Assembly (NCBI GenBank): GCA_031263335.1
Contig: JAISGB010000120.1
Coordinates: forward strand, 1-5,815
DNA length: 5,815 bases
Direction of reading: 5' to 3'
Origin: Eubacteriales Family XIII. Incertae Sedis bacterium
GTDB lineage: Bacteria > Bacillota > Clostridia > Peptostreptococcales > Anaerovoracaceae
The notes under the pieces are model-generated. The model worked only from the letters and a program-made list of their open reading frames with translations. It had not been told where the DNA came from and ran no database searches. Shown here in pieces: positions 1-5,601 of the stretch. The position numbers were made by a program, and so were the translations under genes. Position 1 is the stretch's first letter; every line of letters begins with the position of its first letter.

Positions 1-230
1 CCAACGCCGAATATGTCTATATGGGCCTGAGGGAGGTCCTGTTGGCGCACAAATCAAACCTGCATTTGGCGCTTCCGATCGAGGATTCCCCGGAATTCGA
101 CCTGTGTTACATCTGGAGAAAGAAACCCGGCTTATCGGAATCCGCCGCCCTGTACTTGGAATACGCGAAGACGCTGTACCGGCCTCCCGGCGAACACGGC
201 CCGGCGAACCGCTCGGGACTTCACGCTTAG
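1..230 (+). CDS. LysR-type transcriptional regulator, C-terminal fragment (cut by window edge)
   Basis: The reading frame is open from the left edge (first full codon at 3) to a TAG at 228-230 and encodes about 75 residues. It matches the C-terminus of the complete LysR protein on the opposite strand. Shared stretches include YVYMGLR, DSPEF and PGLSESA, and I count about 34 identities over 51 aligned residues. This part corresponds to the end of the effector-binding domain (periplasmic-binding-protein fold, subdomain I). The DNA-binding half lies outside the window. After LYLEY the two paralogs diverge; this one ends in a short Pro/Gly/Arg-rich tail. The gene is convergent with its paralog, and the stop codons are 19 bases apart. 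By LysR custom its target operon may lie to the left, transcribed divergently, but that is inference. The identification rests on the paralog, so the family call is solid and the effector is unknown. Confidence 0.82.
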   Translation, partial: NAEYVYMGLREVLLAHKSNLHLALPIEDSPEFDLCYIWRKKPGLSESAALYLEYAKTLYRPPGEHGPANRSGLHA

Positions 231-249
231 ACCGGCGCCTCTCACCGGA

Positions 250-1170
250 TCATCGCGCAACCCGCTTGCCCGCCCGCGCTTTGTTCTTGGCGGAGACATG
301 CCGCAGGAAGAGGCTTGCCGATTCGGACAGGCCCGGGGATTTGCGCCAGACATAGGAAAAGTTGAATTCGGGAGAATCCTTGATCGGTACGGCGCAGTGC
401 AGGGGGGATTTCTCATCGAGCAAGGTCTTTCGAAGCCCCATATAGACGTATTTGCAGTCCGTATGCAGATATTCGAAGGCGATGGTCGGACGGCTGGTCG
501 TGAGCACGATGTTCGGCTTGAATCCCGCCTTTTCGCAAGCCTCGATGCAGGGATAGTAGAGCAGTGATTCCGGACGGTTGAAGATCAGTTTCTCGTGGCG
601 CAGATCCTTCATATAGACAAACTCGCGCTTGCTGAGCGGGTTTTTCGGGGAACAGGCGATCATGAAACGTTCCCGTTGCACGATCTGCATGTCATACCGT
701 TCCGGATCGACCTTGATGTCCGACACGAAGGCGAGATCGCAGTCGGCGTACTGGAGCATGAGAAAGATGCGATCCGATTCCATTTCCTCAACGGATACGT
801 CGATCTCGGGGTGCATGTGTGAAAAATTATTGATGAGCGAGATGATATTGTAGCGGGCGATGGGAGGGATTCCGAGGATCTTCAGGCTTTGCCGATTGCC
901 GTTGTTCTCACGTTTTATCTCGTCCAAGGTGATCATGGCGTGATCGTAGGATTCCAGAATGCTGACAAAGTGCGTCATGAGCCGATGCGCGGAGGGCGTC
1001 AGGATGACGCGCTTCCCGTTGCGTTCCAACAGCTTGATGCCCATCTCGTTTTCAAGCGTGATGATCTTTTTCGAGATCGACGACTGCGATAAGTGTACGA
1101 GCCTTCCCGCTTCCGTGACGCTTCCGGTATACAATACGCCCAACAAACATTTCAGATGCGAAATATCCAT
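250..1170 (-). CDS. LysR-type transcriptional regulator (likely activator of the TRAP operon)
   Basis: The product is 306 residues, a normal LysR length. The N-terminal winged helix-turn-helix covers about residues 1-60, with the typical run TGSVTEAGRLVHLSQSS, then ISKKIITLENEMGIKLLERN and the wing VILTPSA. A linker helix spans about 61-90, and the effector-binding domain runs from about 95 to 290. The ATG at 1170 was chosen over an in-frame start at 1314 for two reasons. It begins directly with the canonical MDISHLKCLL helix, and GGGAGAGGGG (1187-1178) sits 7 bases upstream. The longer form would also run through the promoter region. The gene is divergent from dctQ with a 230-base gap, the classic arrangement for a LysR regulator and its target. 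A box overlapping its own promoter suggests autorepression. It is paralogous to the fragment at 1-230. The effector is unknown; the transported substrate or a breakdown product is the obvious guess. Confidence 0.93.
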   Translation of the reverse strand: MDISHLKCLLGVLYTGSVTEAGRLVHLSQSSISKKIITLENEMGIKLLERNGKRVILTPSAHRLMTHFVSILESYDHAMITLDEIKRENNGNRQSLKILGIPPIARYNIISLINNFSHMHPEIDVSVEEMESDRIFLMLQYADCDLAFVSDIKVDPERYDMQIVQRERFMIACSPKNPLSKREFVYMKDLRHEKLIFNRPESLLYYPCIEACEKAGFKPNIVLTTSRPTIAFEYLHTDCKYVYMGLRKTLLDEKSPLHCAVPIKDSPEFNFSYVWRKSPGLSESASLFLRHVSAKNKARAGKRVAR

Positions 1171-1213
1171 AAGACCGCCCCTCTCCCGAGTTGATTCGAA
1201 AACACCTGATTGA

Positions 1214-1242
1214 ATTTTATCACATTCCCGAATGGAATAGAA
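1214..1242 (-). promoter_or_regulatory. Candidate promoter of the lysR gene (extended -10)
   Basis: Read on the minus strand, TGATAAAAT (1222-1214) is an extended -10 element: TGN followed by TAAAAT, five of six matches to TATAAT. The -35 position, 17 bases upstream (1242-1237, TTCTAT), is poor, which an extended -10 can offset. Transcription would start near 1207 and give a leader of about 37 bases before the ATG at 1170. The first LysR-type box (1224-1238) lies between the -10 and -35, which fits negative autoregulation. The call is motif-based only. Confidence 0.45.
1224..1238. promoter_or_regulatory. LysR-type box 1 (ATTC-N7-GAAT)
   Basis: ATTC (1224-1227) and GAAT (1235-1238) form a dyad with a 7-base spacer and satisfy the LysR T-N11-A rule (T1225, A1237). 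It is centred at about -66 relative to the predicted dctQ start, where LysR recognition sites usually lie. A tighter dyad, CATTC-CC-GAATG (1223-1234), is nested in it. It overlaps the candidate lysR promoter. Confidence 0.6.
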
Positions 1243-1256
1243 TTCGATTTTGGAAT
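1242..1256. promoter_or_regulatory. LysR-type box 2 (ATTC-N7-GAAT)
   Basis: A second copy of the same dyad, ATTC (1242-1245) and GAAT (1253-1256), has an identical 7-base spacer (T1243, A1255). Its centre is 18 bases from that of box 1, somewhat under two helical turns. It ends 5 bases before the -35 of the dctQ promoter, as expected for an activation site. Matching sequence and spacing in the two copies make chance less likely, but no binding data can be inferred. Confidence 0.58.
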
Positions 1257-1261
1257 TTGCC

Positions 1262-1290
1262 TTGAAGTCCCTCAGGGAGAAAGTTATTCT
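1262..1290 (+). promoter_or_regulatory. Candidate sigma-A-type promoter of the dctQMP operon
   Basis: TTGAAG (1262-1267, four of six matches to TTGACA) is followed after exactly 17 bases by TATTCT (1285-1290, four of six matches to TATAAT). The predicted start is near 1297, giving a leader of about 104 bases before dctQ. The imperfect elements fit an activator-dependent promoter, and the two LysR-type boxes lie directly upstream. The spacer contains an 11-base palindrome, TCCCTCAGGGA (1268-1278), which may be another operator or chance. Confidence 0.55.
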
Positions 1291-1320
1291 TATTGTCAAC
1301 AGACCTTCTCTCAAATCGTG

Positions 1321-1360
1321 GGCGGAACTTTCCGTCGGCGGGCGTATGCGCGTGTACGCC
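1321..1360 (+). other. Two consecutive hairpins in the dctQ leader
   Basis: GGCGGA (1321-1326) can pair with TCCGTC (1331-1336, one G-U pair) around a 4-base loop. GGCGTA (1341-1346) can pair with TACGCC (1355-1360) around an 8-base loop. No U tract follows, so this is not an evident attenuator. The structures may stabilise the 5' end of the message. I recognise no riboswitch class. Confidence 0.3.
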
Positions 1361-1400
1361 GTGTTGGTATTGTAGGAGTCGGAAGCACAAGGAGACTGAA

Positions 1401-1904
1401 ATGAAATATCCCGCTGTACTTCGAAAGTTCAACAAAGCCTTGGGGGCGATTTCCGGCGTATTGCTTCTCGCAATCGCGGTCATGTCCGTTGTGGAATCCC
1501 TCATGCGAACGGTATTCATCAATCCGACCAAATGGACGCTCGACATCTCGGCCTATTTTCTGCTCATCGCGATCTTCATCGGATCGGGCTACGCCTATCA
1601 GGAAAAGGGCCATGTCGGCGTCGAGCTGTTCAAGGATATGATCGAGAAGCGTTTCGGCGATGCGCCGCGCCGCGTCATGTCGATCGGCGGCTATGTGCTG
1701 TCCATGATCGTCATCTTCGCGACGATGCTGGCCGTGTACAGGTTGCTCATCCCCGCCCTTGAGATCAATCAGACGACCTTCGCGAACATCACGATCCCGA
1801 TCTCGCTCCTATACATCGTGATGATCGTGGGATCCGTCATCATGGCGGTAACCGTATTCTTCATTATTCTTGACCTTTGTAAAAAAGGCAATGAGTGGAA
1901 TTAG
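1401..1904 (+). CDS. dctQ: TRAP transporter small membrane subunit (DctQ family)
   Basis: The 167-residue product is the small four-helix membrane subunit of a tripartite ATP-independent periplasmic (TRAP) transporter, which works with DctM to couple solute uptake to an ion gradient. Hydrophobic segments lie at about 14-36, 46-66, 92-114 and 131-158. The loop after helix 2 holds the family-typical GYAYQEKGHVGVELF (63-77). The last helix begins with the usual proline in TIPISLLYIVMIVGSVIM. The ATG at 1401 has GGAG at 1391-1394, 6 bases upstream. An upstream in-frame ATG at 1293 was rejected because it precedes the predicted transcription start, has no ribosome binding site, and would add a cysteine- and arginine-rich tail unlike the family. 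It is the first gene of the operon, with dctM 21 bases downstream. The substrate cannot be read from this subunit. Confidence 0.93.
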   Translation: MKYPAVLRKFNKALGAISGVLLLAIAVMSVVESLMRTVFINPTKWTLDISAYFLLIAIFIGSGYAYQEKGHVGVELFKDMIEKRFGDAPRRVMSIGGYVLSMIVIFATMLAVYRLLIPALEINQTTFANITIPISLLYIVMIVGSVIMAVTVFFIILDLCKKGNEWN

Positions 1905-1925
1905 AGCTGAGAGGGAGGGAAAATA

Positions 1926-3281
1926 ATGGCAACAACGGTAATCACCATCGTCGCGGTTCTGCTCATCGCCATGTTCTGCGGCGCGCCCGTCCAGGCGTCG
2001 CTCGGATTTGCCGCATTGGTGGGAATCCTCGGCTTTATGGGAGAGACGCACATCGTACGCTTCGGCGCCGTCGCCTTCACACAGGCGACGAGCGCGAACC
2101 AGATGATCGCGCCGCTCTTCATCCTCATGGCCGAATTCCTCGCGCGGGGCGGTATCGCCGCCGACATCTATGACGTCATCAGCCATGCGCTGAAGCGCAT
2201 CAAGGGCGGCCTCGCGCTCGCGACGACGCTCGCGTCCACCGTGTTCGCGGCGCTCTGCGGGTCCTCCGTCGCCACGGCCGCGACGCTCGGCCGCATCTCC
2301 ATCGGCTCGATGATCGCCAAGGGCTACCGCAAGGACTTCGCGACGGGCGTCGTCGCGGCCGGCGGGACGCTCGGCATCATGATCCCGCCGAGCATGACCT
2401 TCGTCCTCTACGGCATCATCACGGAGACATCGATCGCGAAGCTCCTCATCGCGGGCATCCTGCCGGGCATTATGCTCTCCGCGATGTTCTGCATCTCCAT
2501 CATCATCCGATGCAAGATCAACCCGTCGCTCTATGACGGCAGCGAAGCGGAGAAGAATCGCGAAGAGGATGAAAAGAACGAAACGCTGAACGAAATGGTG
2601 ACGACCGCGAAACGAGCGGAGGCGGAGGGATTTTCCAGACGCAAGATCCTCACGACGATCCCTGCGGGCATCCTCATCGCCATCGTCCTCATCACGCTCT
2701 ACACGGGCGTCGCAACCCCCACGGAATCCGCCGGCTACGGCGCGGTCGGGGCGCTCATCATCGTGATAGCCCTGCGGAGGCTCACGTTCACCCTGATGAA
2801 GGATACGGTCGCCGCCGCCGTGCGAACGACCTGCATGATGCTCTTCATGGCCATCATGGGGCTTACGCTGTCCTACGTCGTCAGCTATCTCGGCATTGCG
2901 CAGGGGCTCGCAACCCTCATCGTCGAGACGGGGACGGGTCGTTGGACCGTCATGATCCTGCTCTTCATACTCTGGCTCATCCTCGGTTGCCTCATGGATC
3001 CGGGCAGCATGGTCGTCCTGACCATCCCCTTCGTATTCTCGACATTAAACGAACTCGGCTTCGACCCGATATGGGTCGGGGTCTGCGCGTGCCTCATGAC
3101 GGAGGTGGGCATGATCACGCCGCCCGTCGGACTCAATCTCTTCGTCATCGGCAATGTGACGGGCGTTAAGTTGGCGCAGGTCATACGCGGGAGCTTCCCC
3201 TTCGTGGTTGTGCTCCTGTTGGGTCTCGTCATCCTCTGTTTCTTCCCGCAGATCGCCCTCTACTTGCCGTCGCGTATGTGA
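1926..3281 (+). CDS. dctM: TRAP transporter large membrane subunit (DctM family)
   Basis: The 451-residue product is the large membrane subunit that forms the transport path of the TRAP system, using an elevator-type fold with two inverted repeats. Hallmarks in the first half are GSSVATAATLG (112-122) and AAGGTLGIMIPPS (144-156). In the second half they are GVATPTESAGYGAVGA (261-276), MDPG (357-360) and TEVGMITPPVGLNLFVIG (392-409). The GGxLGxMIPPS and TPPVGxNLF segments are the paired hairpin regions around the ion and solute site in this family. GGGAGGGA (1913-1920) precedes the ATG by 5 bases. The protein is about 20-30 residues longer than usual; the excess is a charged E/K/R-rich stretch at about 204-240 between the two halves, probably cytoplasmic. 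No sign of decay. Confidence 0.96.
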   Translation: MATTVITIVAVLLIAMFCGAPVQASLGFAALVGILGFMGETHIVRFGAVAFTQATSANQMIAPLFILMAEFLARGGIAADIYDVISHALKRIKGGLALATTLASTVFAALCGSSVATAATLGRISIGSMIAKGYRKDFATGVVAAGGTLGIMIPPSMTFVLYGIITETSIAKLLIAGILPGIMLSAMFCISIIIRCKINPSLYDGSEAEKNREEDEKNETLNEMVTTAKRAEAEGFSRRKILTTIPAGILIAIVLITLYTGVATPTESAGYGAVGALIIVIALRRLTFTLMKDTVAAAVRTTCMMLFMAIMGLTLSYVVSYLGIAQGLATLIVETGTGRWTVMILLFILWLILGCLMDPGSMVVLTIPFVFSTLNELGFDPIWVGVCACLMTEVGMITPPVGLNLFVIGNVTGVKLAQVIRGSFPFVVVLLLGLVILCFFPQIALYLPSRM

Positions 3282-3299
3282 CCGTCGCCGGGTACACAT
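3276..3299 (+). other. Stem-loop overlapping the dctM stop codon
   Basis: ATGTG (3276-3280) pairs with CACAT (3295-3299), and ACC (3281-3283) pairs with GGT (3291-3293), with one bulged A and a 7-base loop. The TGA stop of dctM lies inside the stem. Without a U tract it is not a terminator. It could mark a processing or stability boundary that lets the binding protein be made in excess over the membrane subunits. The rest of the 100-base gap to dctP shows only the ribosome binding site. Confidence 0.3.
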
Positions 3300-3381
3300 C
3301 GTTCGTGATTGTCTGTATGCAAATATCGTTGCTGTGTTGTATGTAGTCGTATGTAATAGGGAGGAAAAAGGAGGAATCGGA

Positions 3382-4452
3382 ATGAAGAAGAATTGGAAGA
3401 AGTTTCTCTGTATCGCGATGGCGCTGTGTCTGATCTTCGCGCTTGCCGCTTGCGGCGGCGGAAACAAGGATGCGGACACGGACGCGGACGCGACCGACAC
3501 CGGGGATACGACGGAAGCCTCGTCGGACTTTGACGGAGCGCCCACCTTCGATCTGAAGATCGCGCATCCGCAACCGGACGGCAGCTCCACGGATCTCGGC
3601 TATAGGAAGTTTGCGGAACTCATGGAGGAATACACGGAGGGTACCGTCAAGGCGACCATCTATCCGGCGGGCAGCCTCGTAAGCAGCGCGGAAGCCGTCG
3701 AGGGACTCCGCAACGGCACCATCGACATCGCCCAGATCTCGTCGGGCGACGCCGCCACGGTCATACCGGCGCTCAACCTGATCGAGGTACCGGGATCGTA
3801 CTCGCAGGCCAACACGGATTATGTGGAAGGACTTGCGCCCGCGATGCGGGAAGCGATGGATCCGTACGGGATACACTTCCTCTATCCGCAGCCCGGTTCG
3901 CCGAGTTGGCTGTTCAGCAATCTGAAGCAGATCACCTCCCCCGACGACACAAAGGGACTCAAGGTACGCGCGTCCGGGAAATACGGCGGTCTGGCGATCG
4001 AGCGTTGGGGCGGCAGTCCTGTGACGATCACGCTCGCGGATCTGACGACGGCCATGGAACGAAACACCGTCGATGTGATCCTCACGCCCGGACTCGGGGC
4101 CTATTCCAACGGTTGGTATGAACTCGAGCACTTCATCACGGTCTCGGACATCTCGACCCTCATGGCCATGATGACGATAAGCAAGTCTCTCTGGGATCAG
4201 ATGACGCCGGCCCAACAGGAAGCGGTCGACAGGGCGGCGCTCGATGGCGCGATGCACATGTATGAAGAGACCTTAAAGGAAATGGAAGAAGGCATGGGCG
4301 TCATGGAGGCGTACGGCAACGAGCTATATACGTTGACCGACGCGGAAAACGCGCTCTTTATAGACGCGTTGCAACCGCTTCGCGACGAGGTCGTCGCGGA
4401 AGTGGGCGCGGAAGCCGAAAAATTGGAAGCGGAACTGGCAAAATTCCGTTAA
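3382..4452 (+). CDS. dctP: TRAP transporter solute-binding lipoprotein (DctP family)
   Basis: The 356-residue product is the extracytoplasmic receptor that delivers solute to DctQM. It starts with a lipoprotein signal: MKKNWKKF, a hydrophobic core, then the lipobox LAAC with Cys24 as the lipidation site. An Asp/Thr-rich tether follows (25-51). The mature domain has family landmarks: LKIAHPQPDGSS (58-69), YPAGSLVSSAEAVEGLRNGTIDI (94-116), GLKVRASG (192-199) and TLADLTTAMERNTVDV (217-232). Arg196 in KVRA occupies the place of the conserved arginine that forms a salt bridge with the substrate carboxylate in characterised DctP proteins, so a carboxylate ligand is likely. The usual G after VD is replaced (VDVILTP). 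AAGGAGG (3368-3374) lies 7 bases before this ATG; longer in-frame starts inside dctM lack a signal peptide. The C-terminus is an acidic, probably helical tail. Ligand unknown. Confidence 0.95.
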   Translation: MKKNWKKFLCIAMALCLIFALAACGGGNKDADTDADATDTGDTTEASSDFDGAPTFDLKIAHPQPDGSSTDLGYRKFAELMEEYTEGTVKATIYPAGSLVSSAEAVEGLRNGTIDIAQISSGDAATVIPALNLIEVPGSYSQANTDYVEGLAPAMREAMDPYGIHFLYPQPGSPSWLFSNLKQITSPDDTKGLKVRASGKYGGLAIERWGGSPVTITLADLTTAMERNTVDVILTPGLGAYSNGWYELEHFITVSDISTLMAMMTISKSLWDQMTPAQQEAVDRAALDGAMHMYEETLKEMEEGMGVMEAYGNELYTLTDAENALFIDALQPLRDEVVAEVGAEAEKLEAELAKFR

Positions 4453-4468
4453 ACGCAAATCGATATCA

Positions 4469-4507
4469 CGCGGAGCCGGAGGGCCTGAGGCATCCTCCGG
4501 CTCCGTG
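4469..4507 (+). terminator. Strong hairpin between dctP and the URO-D-like gene, no U tract
   Basis: CGGAGCCGGAGG (4471-4482) is perfectly complementary to CCTCCGGCTCCG (4494-4505), giving 12 base pairs. Two more pairs can form at the base, and a small GCC/GGC stem can form in the loop. What follows is TGCTGTCAGG, so a canonical Rho-independent terminator is unlikely. It starts 17 bases after the dctP stop and more plausibly protects the 3' end of the dctQMP message or partly terminates, lowering expression of the next gene. The right arm's CTCCG (4501-4505) is also complementary to CGGAG (4528-4532), the probable ribosome binding site of that gene. Confidence 0.55.
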
Positions 4508-4542
4508 CTGTCAGGCGGCAAAAGCCTCGGAGAAAACGGACA

Positions 4543-5532
4543 ATGTACACGAAACGAGAAAACTTTTTGAGAACCGTCGAAGGGAATGGACCCGATCGGT
4601 TGGTGAACGGCTTCGAGGCCTTTGCGCTTTTTCCGCATCCGTTTCTGCGGATCGATCGCGAGGGCGTCGTCCCCGCCCCGCGCGGCGCGTATTACAAGGA
4701 CACGTGGGGGACGACCTTTGTCTTTCCGGAGGGGCAACCCGGCCCCGTACCCGTCGTAACGCCCGAGGCGCGGGTGATCTCCGATATCGCGCGATGGCGG
4801 GAAGAACTCATCGTGCCGGACTGCGATCGCCGCGATCTCGATTGGGACGGCATACGGGACTTCTTCGGTCGCGTCGATCGGTCGGAACAATTTACGGCGA
4901 CCGAATTGAACTGCGGCCTCTTTGAACGTACACACAATCTCATGGGATTTGAGGACGCCCTCACAAATCTCCTCCTCCGGCCGGACGAGATGCACGCCCT
5001 GCTGGATGTCCTGCTCGAAGCGCGCATCGATCTCGCGCGGCGCATCATCGACGAATGCGCGCCGGAGGTCATCATCAGCCACGACGACTTTGGCGCGAAG
5101 GAGACGATGTTCATGAGTCCGAAGGTCTGGCGGACGTTTTTCAAGGAGCGCTACCGGAAACTGTACGGTTGCATGGCGGAGCGCGGCGTTTTCGTCGTAC
5201 ACCACGGCGATTCCTTCCAGGAACCGATCGCCGCGGACATGGCGGAGATCGGCATCCGCGTCTGGCAAGGCGCGATCCCCTCGAACGACATCCTTGCCCT
5301 GCAAAAGGCGCTTGACGGCGCGATGACGCTCATGGGCGGTATCGCGATGGACAAGATCGATGTGGAGGATTGGTCGGAAGCGGCGGTCCGCACGGAGACG
5401 CGACGCGCCTGCGAATTGTACGGCCCGGGCGGCTTCTTCATCCCAAGCATCACCTACGGCGGCCCGAGAAGCATCTACCCGGGGGTCAACGAGACCATTA
5501 TGGATGAGGTCGCGCGATATAACGGCGAATGA
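4543..5532 (+). CDS. URO-D superfamily protein (noncanonical, HHGDS motif)
   Basis: The 329-residue product belongs to the uroporphyrinogen decarboxylase / corrinoid methyltransferase (MtaA, CmuC) TIM-barrel superfamily. Signs are the start RENFLRTVEGNGPDR (6-20), KDTWGTTFVFPEGQPGP (52-68), MGFEDALTNLLLRPDEM (134-150), ISHDDFGAKETMFMSPKVW (178-196), the H220-H221-G-D-S strand end, EIGIRVWQG (235-243), LMGGIAMD (263-270) and GGFFIPSITYGG (296-307). It lacks the HemE N-terminal arginine motif, so it is not a haem enzyme. It also lacks the HxC cysteine and the late cysteine that bind zinc in methyltransferases; C290 is the only C-terminal cysteine. From memory, a Firmicutes subgroup carries this HHxDS form. 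GGAG (4529-4532) lies 10 bases before the ATG. It lies 90 bases after dctP and probably shares the operon. Reaction unknown; catabolism of the TRAP substrate is inferred. Confidence 0.88.
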   Translation: MYTKRENFLRTVEGNGPDRLVNGFEAFALFPHPFLRIDREGVVPAPRGAYYKDTWGTTFVFPEGQPGPVPVVTPEARVISDIARWREELIVPDCDRRDLDWDGIRDFFGRVDRSEQFTATELNCGLFERTHNLMGFEDALTNLLLRPDEMHALLDVLLEARIDLARRIIDECAPEVIISHDDFGAKETMFMSPKVWRTFFKERYRKLYGCMAERGVFVVHHGDSFQEPIAADMAEIGIRVWQGAIPSNDILALQKALDGAMTLMGGIAMDKIDVEDWSEAAVRTETRRACELYGPGGFFIPSITYGGPRSIYPGVNETIMDEVARYNGE

Positions 5533-5556
5533 ATTTGTGATTCCAAAAGCTATACT

Positions 5557-5581
5557 GACGGTCAGACACTGTCTGACCGTC
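5557..5581. repeat. Perfect 25-base palindrome
   Basis: GACGGTCAGACA (5557-5568) and TGTCTGACCGTC (5570-5581) are exact reverse complements around a single C at 5569. A shorter palindrome, CTGACGGTCAG (5555-5565), is nested at its left edge. No U tract follows, so it is not a standard terminator. The shape resembles operators of dimeric repressors such as TetR-family proteins. Part of the symmetry (CAGACACTGTCTG) comes from the Q-T-L-S-D codons of the gene relic. Confidence 0.7.
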
Positions 5582-5601
5582 TAAGTTGGTCACATTATAT
5601 T
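5573..5601 (+). promoter_or_regulatory. Possible promoter overlapping the palindrome
   Basis: CTGACC (5573-5578, four of six matches) and TATATT (5596-5601, five of six) are separated by exactly 17 bases. The -35 lies inside the right arm of the 25-base palindrome. A start near 5608 and the intrinsic terminator ending near 5722 would give an RNA of roughly 110 bases without a credible reading frame. The only ATG nearby, at 5603, gives 10 codons and has no ribosome binding site. Chance occurrence in an AT-richer stretch is possible. Confidence 0.25.

Noticed and set aside
231..249. Possible terminator between the convergent LysR genes (CCGG, 9 bases, CCGG)
   Set aside because: A 4-base stem with a 9-base loop and no U tract is too weak to call.
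1171..1314. Longer in-frame start for the LysR gene, adding 48 residues
   Set aside because: The addition precedes the canonical MDISHLK helix, overlaps the promoter and operator region, and lacks the good ribosome binding site present before 1170.
3329..3357. Promoter-like pair TTGCTG-17-TGTAAT just before dctP
   Set aside because: The -35 matches only three of six, and the start would fall a few bases from the ribosome binding site. An internal promoter is possible but not supported.
3208..3381. Longer in-frame start for the binding protein inside dctM
   Set aside because: It would bury the lipoprotein signal, and it overlaps dctM in another frame. AAGGAGG at 3368-3374 points to the ATG at 3382.
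3229..4257. Long open frame on the - strand, 342 codons
   Set aside because: It is antisense to dctP, arginine-rich and without any recognisable domain, as is typical of the mirror frame of a GC-rich gene.
4324..5304. Long open frame on the - strand, 326 codons
   Set aside because: It is antisense to the URO-D-like gene and the end of dctP, spans the intergenic hairpin, and shows no family motif.
4543..5532. True uroporphyrinogen decarboxylase (HemE)
   Set aside because: The N-terminal arginine-containing substrate motif of HemE is missing, no haem genes are nearby, and the motifs fit the wider superfamily instead.
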